Positions 1 through 12,952 of a DNA stretch of 57,253 nucleotides are shown here, in pieces. A program made the translations under genes and the position numbers. Position 1 is the first letter of the stretch. Each line of letters opens with the position of its first letter. The DNA comes from Acidobacteriota bacterium (GTDB taxonomy: Bacteria > Acidobacteriota > Vicinamibacteria > Fen-336): NCBI GenBank assembly GCA_022340585.1, contig JAJDNS010000213.1, forward strand, positions 1 through 57,253, in the 5' to 3' direction. The notes under the pieces are model-generated. The model saw nothing but the letters and a program-made list of their open reading frames with translations. It was not told the DNA's origin and searched no databases.

Positions 1-241
1 GCCTCGGAGAAGTAGATGCCTTCCGGGCCTGGCCGCAGCATCGGGTCGTATGAGGTCGTCTGTGGCCTCGGTACCCGGGGGATGGGCGGGTCGACGACGC
101 CGGGGACAGGACGCTAGGGACAGGGCGTGGGGCTCGAGGTGCGAGGCCCTCCCCATCGCCCGCCAGAGCGGAGACCCGCGAGGCCCCTCACGAGCAGGGG
201 ACGGCCCGCTGTGACCTCGCGAGTGGGGGGGGCGCCCCGGC
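1..241. other. Left-edge region without a supportable gene
   Basis: No complete gene can be supported here. The minus strand has an open frame from about position 115 to the left edge (it reads ...TTSYDPMLRPGPEGIYFSE...), preceded by an in-frame TAG, with an ATG at about position 39. It could be the 5' part of a gene that continues to the left. The plus strand has a short frame (LGEVDAFRAWPQHRVV) that stops near position 51 and could be the 3' end of another gene. The two readings exclude each other as coding and I cannot choose. A weak hairpin with arms CCCCT/AGGGG near 184-200 could terminate the minus-strand phosphatase gene to its right. Confidence 0.3.
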
Positions 242-2833
242 TCACCGCACCCGTGCGACCACCATGGTCTGGTCGTCGGCCTGCTCCCCGGCGCTGAAGC
301 GGTGGACCTCCGCGAAGACCGCGTCGAGCAGCTCTTCCAGGTCGTCGTCTCGATGAGCTTCGATCGTGTCGGCCAGCCGCTCGTCTCCGAACTCCTCTCC
401 GTCCCCGTTCGTGGCCTCGGTGAGGCCGTCGCTGTAGATCGCCAGCACGTCCCCCGGCTGCAGGGCGACCTCGTTCGTTTCCGGGGTCCACTCGACCAGG
501 AGACCGATCACCATCGTGGTGGGCCAGAGGCGTGCGCGGCGTCCGTCACGGCGGAGGACCAACGGCGGGTTGTGCCCGCAGTTGGCGTACCTGAGGCGGC
601 GATCGGCTTCGTCGAACTGCCCGACGAAGAGCGTCACGTAGCGGCTCGTCTCGGTGGACTCGTAGAGGAGGCGGTGCGCCGTCCCGAGCTGATCTGCCAG
701 GTCGCTGGCGCGTGACTGGCTGCGCAGGCTCGCGTGGAGGCTGGCCACGAGGAGGGCGGCGGCGAACCCCTTCCCCGAGACGTCGGCGAGGACGAGGCCC
801 ACCCGACCCTCTCCCCGGTCGAGGAAGTCGAAGTAGTCGCCCCCGACCGAGCGGGCCTGGAGGCAGCGGCCAGCGTACTCGAGAGATTGGAGGTGGGGGC
901 CGCCCGCCGGCAGGAGCCTGGCCTGGACCTGGCGCGCGAGCTCGACCTCGTGGGCCGCGCGCTGCTCGGCCTGCAGGCGCTCGGCCATCCGAGCGGCGAG
1001 GGCCATGTTCTCCAGCGTGACGCCGGCCTGGCTCGCCACCGACCCCAGCAGCCTTTCGTCCTCTCCGGAGTACGGCTCGTCCGAGAGGCGGGGACCGAGA
1101 ACGGCGAGGCCCAGGAGGTGGGCGTCGCGCCCGACGATGGGGACGAGGCACTCGGCCTTCAGCGGGACGAGGAACGAGGCCGGCTCCCTCGCCTCCGGCT
1201 CGACCGGCCGGGGCCGACCGCGGCGCGCGAGCTCGGCGAGACCGGGGGCGTCGCCCGGCAGGTCTCGCAGCCCGTCCGGCACGGTGGGGTCGTCGGTGTG
1301 CATTCGACCGTCGTCGTCGGCGAGGAAGACAATGGTGAAGCTCGGGTGGAGAGCCCGCTCGACCTGCTGGCGCAGGAGAACCGCGAGATCCTGCTCGCTG
1401 GTGACGAGGCGGATCTGCTCGGCGAGATCCTGAAGGACGAGGCGCGCGTCGTAGGCGTCGCGGAAGAAGGCGCGATCGATGAGACGGGTCACCCGCCGGC
1501 TCCCCGGAGCGGTGACCCCGGCCAGGACGAACCCGAAGGCGACGCCCGCGGTCGTGGCCAGGGAGGCCTCCACGCGGAGCACGCGCTCGAGCGACAGGGC
1601 GAAGAGGGCGGAGGCCACGGCCCCCACCAGGACGAGGAGGACGACGAAGCCCCGTCTCACGAGAAGGTAGCGGGCGCTGCGCCTGAGGAGGACGGGCAGC
1701 TCGAGCACACGGTGCTTGACGACCGCGTAGGCGAAAGACAAGGGCAGCAGGTAGACGAGGAGGTAGACGAAGGTGGCCACCCACCCGGGCGGCTGCCAGA
1801 CCCCCAGGTCCGACAGCACGCCGGCGACCACGACCGGCGTGAGCCCGACGAGGGCCCCGAGGACGAGCACGCGGATCCGGCGACGCGCCTCTCCGCTGGG
1901 ATGGGAGACGTACGTCGCCCCGAGGCACGCCAGGGCCAGGGCAAACCCACCGTAGTTGTACGCGTGCCAGAGGCCCGCGGTCAGCCGATCGCCAAGGACG
2001 GCCGTGAGCGAAGCCGGGAGCCAGGCCTGGCCCGGGTGCGCGGTCCCGATCCCGCCCAGGGCGAACAGGGCGCCGAGAGCGAGCAGGACCCACCGCAGCC
2101 AGGGCAGGCGCCGATCCACGGGGGAGCGGGTCGGGAAGGTGGAGAAGAAGAGGTACGCGAGGAAGGCGAGGAGCGCGTCGCACGCCCCCCTCCAGGCCAT
2201 GGCCAGGGCGAGGACATGCGGCCCGACGCCGGGATAGCTCTCCGGGGTCCGCGCCACGCCGGCGATGCCGACGAGGAGGACGGCCGCGCGCCAGGCGTGG
2301 GGGTCGTCGATGCGGAGGAAGAGGACGGGCAGCGCCACCGCGAGAAAGACCACCGGGAAGAGCCGAAGCACGCGATCGATCATCCGCAGCGCCGGCGCGA
2401 GCCGGTCGGTCAGGGGCCGTGCCTCGAACACGCCGCGGAGCACGAGCTCCTCCGGCCGACCGGGCCGCTCGACCGTGAGCGCGACCCCGTCTCCCGGGCG
2501 GGCGGCCCGGTAGGCCGCGAGGTACGGCGCGGCCGACTCCGCCAGTGATCGGCCGTCCACGGCCACGATCACGTCGCCCTCCCGAAGGCCGGCGCGTTCG
2601 GCGGGACCAGCGGGGTCGACGCGGTTGACCCGGACTCCCCGAAGCCCCGGCACGTAGCGGAGCTGGAAGCCGAGCCGGACGGGAGGCTGCAGAAGGGGCT
2701 CCCGCGGGAGACCGAGGTCCTCGCTCATCGTCGTCGCGAGCGGGGCGTTGAAGTAGAGCCAGAAAGCCGTGTACGAGACGCTCGCCGCCGAGAGGGCGAG
2801 GGCCACCGTCCAACGGAGGACGCGGGTCACCAT
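242..2833 (-). CDS. Membrane PDZ-GAF-SpoIIE/PP2C-type serine phosphatase
   Basis: Predicted PP2C-like phosphoserine/threonine phosphatase of the SpoIIE/RsbU type, 863 aa. In order: one N-terminal membrane helix (about 5-27), a PDZ-like segment (about 45-130, with GPAERAGLREGDVIVAVDG), about seven hydrophobic helices (about 145-400), a GAF-like region (about 455-600) and the phosphatase domain (about 645-863). Metal-binding motifs are visible: LADVSGKG (D684) and IYSDGLTEATN near the end. Proteins of this class usually reset anti-anti-sigma factors or reverse Ser/Thr phosphorylation. Two kinase genes lie about 5 kb away, but there is no operon link. The start was placed at the ATG at 2833 because a GGGAGG stands 10 nt upstream; the frame is open for 19 more codons to 2890. 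The PDZ on the outer side suggests a sensor of envelope state, which is inference. Confidence 0.85.
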   Translation of the reverse strand: MVTRVLRWTVALALSAASVSYTAFWLYFNAPLATTMSEDLGLPREPLLQPPVRLGFQLRYVPGLRGVRVNRVDPAGPAERAGLREGDVIVAVDGRSLAESAAPYLAAYRAARPGDGVALTVERPGRPEELVLRGVFEARPLTDRLAPALRMIDRVLRLFPVVFLAVALPVLFLRIDDPHAWRAAVLLVGIAGVARTPESYPGVGPHVLALAMAWRGACDALLAFLAYLFFSTFPTRSPVDRRLPWLRWVLLALGALFALGGIGTAHPGQAWLPASLTAVLGDRLTAGLWHAYNYGGFALALACLGATYVSHPSGEARRRIRVLVLGALVGLTPVVVAGVLSDLGVWQPPGWVATFVYLLVYLLPLSFAYAVVKHRVLELPVLLRRSARYLLVRRGFVVLLVLVGAVASALFALSLERVLRVEASLATTAGVAFGFVLAGVTAPGSRRVTRLIDRAFFRDAYDARLVLQDLAEQIRLVTSEQDLAVLLRQQVERALHPSFTIVFLADDDGRMHTDDPTVPDGLRDLPGDAPGLAELARRGRPRPVEPEAREPASFLVPLKAECLVPIVGRDAHLLGLAVLGPRLSDEPYSGEDERLLGSVASQAGVTLENMALAARMAERLQAEQRAAHEVELARQVQARLLPAGGPHLQSLEYAGRCLQARSVGGDYFDFLDRGEGRVGLVLADVSGKGFAAALLVASLHASLRSQSRASDLADQLGTAHRLLYESTETSRYVTLFVGQFDEADRRLRYANCGHNPPLVLRRDGRRARLWPTTMVIGLLVEWTPETNEVALQPGDVLAIYSDGLTEATNGDGEEFGDERLADTIEAHRDDDLEELLDAVFAEVHRFSAGEQADDQTMVVARVR

Positions 2834-3058
2834 GGCCGCGCGGACCTCCCCCATCCGTTCCGGCGCGGAGCAGGGCAGCCGCCGGCCCACGGGAGCCCTG
2901 CGGGACGGTCACCACGAGGTGCAGCGCTCACCGGGTGATCCTGTCGCACGGCGTCCTTGGGACCCTGCCGGGCAGCCTCCACCGGTGGACTCTACTCCAC
3001 CTGAGCCAGCGGCTGCTGGAGGGTCCGGAGGCCGGCGTCACGACCGTCGTGTCCGGGG

Positions 3059-4252
3059 TCAGATCTTGATGAAGATCTTCTTTCGGTACATCCAGAGGAG
3101 GATCCACCAGAAGACGAGCAGGACGCCGATTCCCAGGAGGACGGGCTCGAAGGGCGGACCGAGCACCGCGAAGGGGGCCTTCCCGAGGTGGATGGAGAGG
3201 CTCTCCGCGACGAAGTGCTCCATCGTCCAGCTCATCACGTAGATCGCGATGGAGTTGGCGCCAATGACCATGAGCGGGAAGGCCCACCGCTTCCAGCCCC
3301 GCAGGTCCATCGCCGCGTAGAAGGCCGCGAGGATGAGGATGATGAGCCCACCGCTGTACAGGGTGTAGGACGAGGTCCAGATGCGCTTCACGATCGGGCA
3401 GACGTGGAGCCACTGGAGGACGAGGCCGGCGAGGGTGAGGGCGAGGCCCGACACCACGAGCCCCTTCAGCTTGGTCGCGGGCGGGCGCGAGGTCTTGAGC
3501 CACGCCCCCGACCACAGGCCGAGCATCATCGTGGCGAGGGTGGGGATGAAGCTGAGGGTCGACCACCCTCCCTCGTTGTAGAGGAACGGCGACTGGCGAG
3601 GGAACAGGTTCAGGAACCAGGTGTCGAAGGCCCACGACAGGTTCGAGTTCTTGTTGAAGTGAGCGAGGAATCCCGAGTAGAGGTGCGGCCAGTCCGCGGG
3701 GACGCCCACGCTCGGGTAGTCGAAGCTGGCGGGAGGAGCCGGGTAGAGGGCGAAGGCTCCCCAGAAGGCGACGAGGATGGCGATGAAGACCCCCACCTGG
3801 ACCCGGCGGGACGCGAACGCGACGAGGAAGAGAAAGGTGTAGCCGAGGCCGATCTGGGTCAGGGTGTCCTCGAACGTCCAGTAGGTCCGGGGGCTGTGCA
3901 TGGAGCGCAGGAAGATCCCGAGGAAGATGAGGATCAGGCTCCGGCGGACGGCGTGGCCCAGCATCTGCCCGAACGTCTGTCCCTTCAGCTTTCGGCTCGC
4001 GATCGAGAAGGGGAGCGACGCCCCGGCCAGGAACGAGAAGGCGGGCTGGATGAGGTCGTGGAGCGAGCACCCCTGCCACGGCACGTGGGTGGTGTTGTAG
4101 GCGACGAGGGCCCAGAAGCCGCTCGAGGGGAACGCGTCGTGGAGCGTCCACAGGCGCATGACCTCGGCGAGCATCAGGAACATCACGAGGCCGCGGAACG
4201 CGTCGATCGAGGGGACGCGGGGGATCGGGGGGGGCGCCGCGGGAGTGGTCAT
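3059..4252 (-). CDS. HGSNAT-like membrane acyltransferase (DUF5009/DUF1624 type)
   Basis: 397-aa polytopic membrane protein with about ten or more hydrophobic helices. The N-terminal IDAFRGLVMFLMLAEVMRL and the following LHDLIQPAFSFLAGASLPFSI region match the bacterial relatives of heparan-alpha-glucosaminide N-acetyltransferase. The eukaryotic enzyme moves an acetyl group from cytosolic acetyl-CoA to glucosamine ends on the other side of the membrane. Bacterial members occur in glycan-use loci, and this one sits 53 nt downstream of a secreted beta-galactosidase on the same strand. A TAGAAT -10-like box lies 9 nt before the ATG, so it may also have its own near-leaderless transcript. The acetylated substrate cannot be read from sequence. 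It could instead be an uncharacterised acyltransferase with no sugar role. Confidence 0.75.
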   Translation of the reverse strand: MTTPAAPPPIPRVPSIDAFRGLVMFLMLAEVMRLWTLHDAFPSSGFWALVAYNTTHVPWQGCSLHDLIQPAFSFLAGASLPFSIASRKLKGQTFGQMLGHAVRRSLILIFLGIFLRSMHSPRTYWTFEDTLTQIGLGYTFLFLVAFASRRVQVGVFIAILVAFWGAFALYPAPPASFDYPSVGVPADWPHLYSGFLAHFNKNSNLSWAFDTWFLNLFPRQSPFLYNEGGWSTLSFIPTLATMMLGLWSGAWLKTSRPPATKLKGLVVSGLALTLAGLVLQWLHVCPIVKRIWTSSYTLYSGGLIILILAAFYAAMDLRGWKRWAFPLMVIGANSIAIYVMSWTMEHFVAESLSIHLGKAPFAVLGPPFEPVLLGIGVLLVFWWILLWMYRKKIFIKI

Positions 4253-4261
4253 TGGGGGCCT

Positions 4262-4267
4262 ATTCTA
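4262..4267 (-). promoter_or_regulatory. -10-like box TAGAAT before the acyltransferase
   Basis: TAGAAT on the minus strand ends 9 nt before the ATG at 4252. No convincing -35 box is seen at 16-18 nt, and there is no Shine-Dalgarno sequence between box and start. If used, transcription would begin within a few bases of the start codon. Confidence 0.4.
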
Positions 4268-4305
4268 CTTCTCACCGGGTGACCGGGTGGGCGGGCGAGG
4301 AACCT

Positions 4306-8175
<3,870 letters not shown>

Positions 8176-11100
8176 CTAGTCGAGCTTGACGTTACCCCGC
8201 AGGAGGTCGGTGCGGAGGGCGTTCTTGATCCCGCCGAGGGCGTCCTTGGCGGCCTTGGCGACGGCCGGATCCGGATCCTCGAGGAGAGGACGGGCCAGCG
8301 GCTCGGACACCCGCGCCGTGTACATGGGCAGGGCCGCGAGACCGGCAACCCGCACCTCGGGATCGGGGTGCTGGAGCAGGCCCTGCACGAGGATCCATCC
8401 CTCGTCGACCCCGACGGCGCCCCGGGCGAGGTGGTGTCGGAAGGGGAAGATCGCGGCCTCGCGGGCGAGGGGGCTGCCCCCGGAGAGGGTGTTCCTCACG
8501 CAAGCCGCCGCGCCCTCGTCACCGCGCCCGGCGAGGGCCATTCCCACGATCCGGCGCACCAGGGTTCTGGGGTCGGCCAGCCGCCCGCAGAGGGCGTCGA
8601 GAGCGGCAGGCTGGACCCCGGCGAGCGCCGAGGCGGCGTTTCGCCTCAGGCGCACCGCCGCGGTGGGGTCGGGGGCGTCGAGGGGCGCCCCGTCGAGGAC
8701 CTCGGAGACGGTCCCCGCGGTGGACAGGGCGGCCAGGCAGGCCACGTCACGGGCCTCCGGGTTGCCGGACTGTACCGCCTCGAGGTACGTGGAGTAGGGC
8801 GCGGCACCACAGTCCCCCTGGAAGGGTGCGAGATCGATCAGGTCCACCTCGGTCGGCACGATCTCCGCCATGTGGGGGGACAGGGCCACCTTCGCCTCCG
8901 GGGACCGCCAGGACCGGACTCCGATGGCGAACGCCCCGGCCAGGACCACGCCGATGGCGACCCGGCCCCAGGGGAAACGCCGGACGGCGCCGGTGGCCCT
9001 GGGGACGGCGCGCGCCGCGGCGGGGGCGTGGCGGCGCAGCGTCTCCCAGTAGGACGGGGCCTCGCTGCCCTTGGCCGCGAGGGTCTCGAGGCGGGGCCGC
9101 ACCGCTTCGCGGGTGAGGCCGCCAAAGCCGCGCCGGTGCAGGTCGGTCAGGAGACGGTCGACGTCCGCGTCGCTCACGGTCATCCGCTCCGTGGCCCCGG
9201 TGTGCGTCCCGAGACGGCGGCTGACGTAGGTCTCGAGGAACGGGCGGGCGGTCTCTTCCCAGTCGCCGGCCCCCGTGTCCTCCGGCTCCCAGTCCAGGTG
9301 CCAGACGTGCACGTCGTCGTCGGCGACGGCGGCGAGGAGCCTGTTGCCGAGAGGGCTGACGGCGATGCCATGGACGGCCTCGGGGTAGGTGAGCACCCTC
9401 GCCCCGGTCCCGCGCCGCAGGTCCCACAGCCTCACGGTGTGGTCGCGTCCCGACGAGACGAGGAAGCGGCCGTCGGGAGTGAACACCACCTGGGCGACCT
9501 CCCCTTCGTGACCGGCGAGCGTGCGCATGACACGACGGCCCCGCGGATCCCACAGGCGCACGGTGCCGTCCGCGGCGCCCGAGGCCACCGAGCGGCCGGT
9601 GGGATGGAGGGCCACCGCGGTGACGTTGCCCTCGTGTCCCTCCAGAACGCACACCGGTTCGCCCCCGGCGGTCTCCCAGATCCTGACCGCGCCGTCCCAG
9701 CCCCCGGAGGCCACCGCGCCGCCGTCGGTCGAGAACCGTACGGTGGTGACCTGCGCCCCGTGTCCTTCGAGCACGTGGGCGTCGGCGCCCCGGCGGAGAT
9801 CCCAGAGTCTCACCGTGCCGTCCCAGCTCCCGCTCACGACCCGGGTGCCGTCCGGCGACGCGTCGACGGCGGACACCGTCTCTCCGTGGCCCTCGAGGGT
9901 CCGCAGCAGGCGGGTGTCGCCGAGATCCCACACCCGCACGGTGGCGTCACGGCCTCCGGAGACGGCGCGCTTCCCCGCGCCGAGGTAGGTCACGCTCGTC
10001 GCCGCGCCGTCGTGTCCCGAGAGCGCGGCGAGGGCCTGGCCGGACTCGAGGTCCCAGAGGCGCAGGGTGGAGTCGAGGCCGGCGGTGAGGGCCCGCTGGC
10101 CATCGGGAGCGGCGGCCACGGCCACCGGCGGCCCCTGGTGCCCCGAGAGCCGCCTCTCCTCCCAGGCCGACCGCAGCCCGTGACGGGGGAGCCGGGCGCA
10201 CAGCTCGTCCCAGACGGCCAGCGCCGCGCCCGAGCGCTCGTGGCCGGGGATCTGGCGCGCAGTGCGCACGAGGTCGACGGCCCGCGACAGGTCCCCGGCG
10301 GTGAGAGTCCGTCGCGCCTCCTCGATCCGCTCTTCGAACGATTCGGCCCGGGCCTCGACCTCGAGGGCCGAGGAGGGGCGGCACAGCGCCGGAGGCGGCA
10401 GCTCGAGCGGCGCCACCTCGAGCCTGCTGACGGCGCTCCCGTGCGCGGCCCACACCACTCCATCGGCGGCGAGGGCCAGGGCGTGGACCGCGGCGTCGAG
10501 CTGCTGCCACCCCGCGAGATGCTCGCCGTCCTGGTCCCACACCCGGACGGTGCGGTCGGAGGAGCCGGAGAGCACTCTCTCGCCGCCGGGTGAGATGGCG
10601 AGGGCGTGGACCGCGCCGGCATGGGACACGTAGGTTCTCACCAGCTCCTGGGAGTTGAGACCCCAGTCGCGCACGGTCCGGTCGTCTCCGGCCGAGACCA
10701 CACGCGAGTCCCCCTCGTTGAGGACGACGGCGTTCACTCGCCCCTCGTGGCCGCGCAGGACACCGAGAGGTCGTCCGTCCTCGAGAGCCCAGAGACGAAC
10801 GGTGCCATCCCGGCTGGCCGAGGCCAGGCGGGTCGGGCCCGCGCAGACCGCGGTCACCGCGTCCTCGTGGCCGTGCATCTCCCGCACGATCTGGCCGGCG
10901 GCGGGATCCCAGAGGCGCACGAGGCGATCCGACCCACCGGAGACGACGAGCCGTCCTCCGGAAACGACGTCGAGGCAGGTTGAGAAGCCGGTGTGGTGCG
11001 CCCACGCCCGGGCCGGCTGACCCGACACGAGATCCCAGATCGTGAGGGGCGCGTTCTGGGCGGCGACGACGAGGAAGCGTCCGTCGGGCATGACCACCAG

Positions 11101-12930
11101 GGCGTGGACCGGGCCCTCCGGGATCGAGAGCGCCTTGAGAAGGGTGCCGCCGTGGGCGTCCCACACGCGGGCCTCGTTACCGTGGGCGGCGATCACGGTG
11201 AGGCCATCCGCGGAGAGGGCGAGGGCGGTGACAGACCCGCGGAGCCCACGGAGGGTCGTCTGCGGAGCGGGGGAGGGAGCGGCGGCGGCCTCGCGATCCC
11301 GCGGGAGATCGTCAGAAGCGCTTCCGGCGGGCTCGGCCGCCTGGGCGAAGGCGGCCCGGGCCTCGACGGCGTCGCCGACGAGGAGCCTGACGCGTCCCCG
11401 CAACTGGTGGGCGCGGGGCGACGGGTGCGAGACGCAGGCCTCGTCCATGCGCCGGGTGAGCTCCGGGTCGGCCAGGCGTCCGAAGCGCCACGCGGCCAGA
11501 CCGGCGTTGTAGGTGGCCTCGACGTGCTGGGGCTCCGCCTCGAGGGTTCGCCGCCACAGCGTCCCTGCCTCGGCCAGACGGCCCAGGTCGACGAGCGACA
11601 CCGCGCGGTTGTTCATGCCGTCCGCCGAGCCCCTGCCCCCCTTCGGCTCGCGCCGGGGGTAGGGGCGGCCCGTGCCCTGCTCCCAGGCGCTCTTGAGGAC
11701 TACCGCGACGGCGGCGAGGTCGCGGGGACGGTCGTCGGGGCGTTCCCGGAAGCACTGGGAGAGCAGGTCCGCCACCGATTCCGGCATCGGCGGCCGGCCG
11801 GCCGGGGCGAGACCTCCACGGCGGTACTCGTCGAGCACCTCGGGTCCGGCGAGACCGTGCTCCCACGTGCGCCCGCCGGCGAACATCTCGAGCACCGAGA
11901 GGGCGAAGCTCCACAGATCCGACCGGCGGGTGAGGGGACCGCCCCCGGCCTGCTCCGGCGACAGGTAGGCCGGTGTGCCCCCGCCTCCCCCGTCGACGGT
12001 CATGGTGTGGCCGCCCCGGGCCTCTGCGGCCAGGCGGGGACCTCTTCCCGCGCGCTGGCGCGTGCGGGCGAGGCCAAAGTCGGTCACCTTGGCGGTGCCG
12101 TCGGCGGCGAGGAGGACGTTGGCGGGCTTGACGTCGCGGTGAACCAGCCCTTGCTCGTGGGCGTAGTGCAGGCCCCAGGCCGTCTGCACCGCAACGTCGA
12201 CCATCGCCTCCGCCGACTCCAGGCGGCGCTGCCGGATGGCGTCGAGGAGACTGCCCCCGTCCACCAGCTCCGCGAAGACGAGGGGTTGGTCGAACGCCCG
12301 TCGGACGTAGTGGCAGGTGACCACGTGGGGGTGCAGGCCGAGGTTGACCCACGTCTCCGCCTCCCGCTCGAAGAGATCGGCCCCCCCCGCCGCCTCCAGG
12401 ACCTCGGGCAGGGGGGCCTTGACCGCCAGGTCGAGGCCCCAGCCGCGGTGGCGCACCCGGTAGACGCGACCCATGCCGCCCTGACCGAGCACTCCCAGGA
12501 CCTCGTAGAGTCCCAGCACGATGTCGCCGGTCTTCCAGTCCACGCCGATCGGGCTCGCCCCGGGCGCGGGCGGGGCGGCGGGCAGGGCGCTCTCTCGAGC
12601 GGTGGGGAGGACGGCCCCGGGCTCAGCCTGTGTCGGCGCCACGGCTCCCCCTTCGGGAAGGGTCGGGGAGGGCCCCTCGGTCTCCAGTACCGTGGCCGCG
12701 GGCTCGGCGGTCTCGAGCACGGTGGCGGCGGGCGCCGCGCTCGCCGGGTCGGGTGGCTCCAGTGGCTCCAGAGCGGTCGGGGCCTCGGGCTCGGGTGTCA
12801 CGCTCGGGGCGGTGAACTGGGTGCCACACCTGCTGCATCGGAGGCTCTTGCCGGCCAGGCGCGCCGGCACGCGGTCGGACCTCGTGCCGCAGCCCGAGCA
12901 GGTGACGCTGATGAAGGGCGTCTCGGTCAC
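8176..12930 (-). CDS. Ser/Thr kinase with two WD40 propellers and HEAT-like C-terminus
   Basis: 1584-aa multidomain protein kinase. In order: a zinc ribbon (C11, C14, C32, C35), a Pro/Ala-rich linker, a PknB-type kinase domain (about 137-425; glycine loop VLGQGGMGRVY, K171, HRD with D266, then DFG and GTPAYLSPEQA), TPR-like helices (about 430-520), a first WD40 set (about 558-840, seven blades), a helical linker, a second WD40 set (about 927-1210, seven blades with VRLWD-type ends), one membrane helix (about 1320-1338) and HEAT-like repeats to the end. WD40 and HEAT domains usually hold partner proteins, so it may be a scaffold kinase. It starts with GTG, with GGAG 8 nt upstream and only 22 nt after the FHA kinase stop, so the two are probably co-transcribed. 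Targets are unknown. Confidence 0.92.
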   Translation of the reverse strand: MTETPFISVTCSGCGTRSDRVPARLAGKSLRCSRCGTQFTAPSVTPEPEAPTALEPLEPPDPASAAPAATVLETAEPAATVLETEGPSPTLPEGGAVAPTQAEPGAVLPTARESALPAAPPAPGASPIGVDWKTGDIVLGLYEVLGVLGQGGMGRVYRVRHRGWGLDLAVKAPLPEVLEAAGGADLFEREAETWVNLGLHPHVVTCHYVRRAFDQPLVFAELVDGGSLLDAIRQRRLESAEAMVDVAVQTAWGLHYAHEQGLVHRDVKPANVLLAADGTAKVTDFGLARTRQRAGRGPRLAAEARGGHTMTVDGGGGGTPAYLSPEQAGGGPLTRRSDLWSFALSVLEMFAGGRTWEHGLAGPEVLDEYRRGGLAPAGRPPMPESVADLLSQCFRERPDDRPRDLAAVAVVLKSAWEQGTGRPYPRREPKGGRGSADGMNNRAVSLVDLGRLAEAGTLWRRTLEAEPQHVEATYNAGLAAWRFGRLADPELTRRMDEACVSHPSPRAHQLRGRVRLLVGDAVEARAAFAQAAEPAGSASDDLPRDREAAAAPSPAPQTTLRGLRGSVTALALSADGLTVIAAHGNEARVWDAHGGTLLKALSIPEGPVHALVVMPDGRFLVVAAQNAPLTIWDLVSGQPARAWAHHTGFSTCLDVVSGGRLVVSGGSDRLVRLWDPAAGQIVREMHGHEDAVTAVCAGPTRLASASRDGTVRLWALEDGRPLGVLRGHEGRVNAVVLNEGDSRVVSAGDDRTVRDWGLNSQELVRTYVSHAGAVHALAISPGGERVLSGSSDRTVRVWDQDGEHLAGWQQLDAAVHALALAADGVVWAAHGSAVSRLEVAPLELPPPALCRPSSALEVEARAESFEERIEEARRTLTAGDLSRAVDLVRTARQIPGHERSGAALAVWDELCARLPRHGLRSAWEERRLSGHQGPPVAVAAAPDGQRALTAGLDSTLRLWDLESGQALAALSGHDGAATSVTYLGAGKRAVSGGRDATVRVWDLGDTRLLRTLEGHGETVSAVDASPDGTRVVSGSWDGTVRLWDLRRGADAHVLEGHGAQVTTVRFSTDGGAVASGGWDGAVRIWETAGGEPVCVLEGHEGNVTAVALHPTGRSVASGAADGTVRLWDPRGRRVMRTLAGHEGEVAQVVFTPDGRFLVSSGRDHTVRLWDLRRGTGARVLTYPEAVHGIAVSPLGNRLLAAVADDDVHVWHLDWEPEDTGAGDWEETARPFLETYVSRRLGTHTGATERMTVSDADVDRLLTDLHRRGFGGLTREAVRPRLETLAAKGSEAPSYWETLRRHAPAAARAVPRATGAVRRFPWGRVAIGVVLAGAFAIGVRSWRSPEAKVALSPHMAEIVPTEVDLIDLAPFQGDCGAAPYSTYLEAVQSGNPEARDVACLAALSTAGTVSEVLDGAPLDAPDPTAAVRLRRNAASALAGVQPAALDALCGRLADPRTLVRRIVGMALAGRGDEGAAACVRNTLSGGSPLAREAAIFPFRHHLARGAVGVDEGWILVQGLLQHPDPEVRVAGLAALPMYTARVSEPLARPLLEDPDPAVAKAAKDALGGIKNALRTDLLRGNVKLD

Positions 12931-12952
12931 CGCAGTGCTCCGGACGCGTCCA

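Noticed and set aside
734..2548. A 604-codon open frame antisense to the SpoIIE-type phosphatase gene, and similar long antisense frames over other genes
   Set aside because: The GC-rich third codon positions of the true genes leave few stops on the opposite strand. The frames have low-complexity Arg/Gly/Pro/Glu composition and no domain, so they are shadows.
2979..2988. CCACCGGTGG palindrome after the acyltransferase gene
   Set aside because: A 10-bp palindrome is expected by chance in such DNA and is too short for a terminator or operator claim.
3045..3065. A GGGGTCAGATC match to the repeat type at 47.4 kb
   Set aside because: It overlaps the stop codon of the acyltransferase gene, is single and has no inverted partner.
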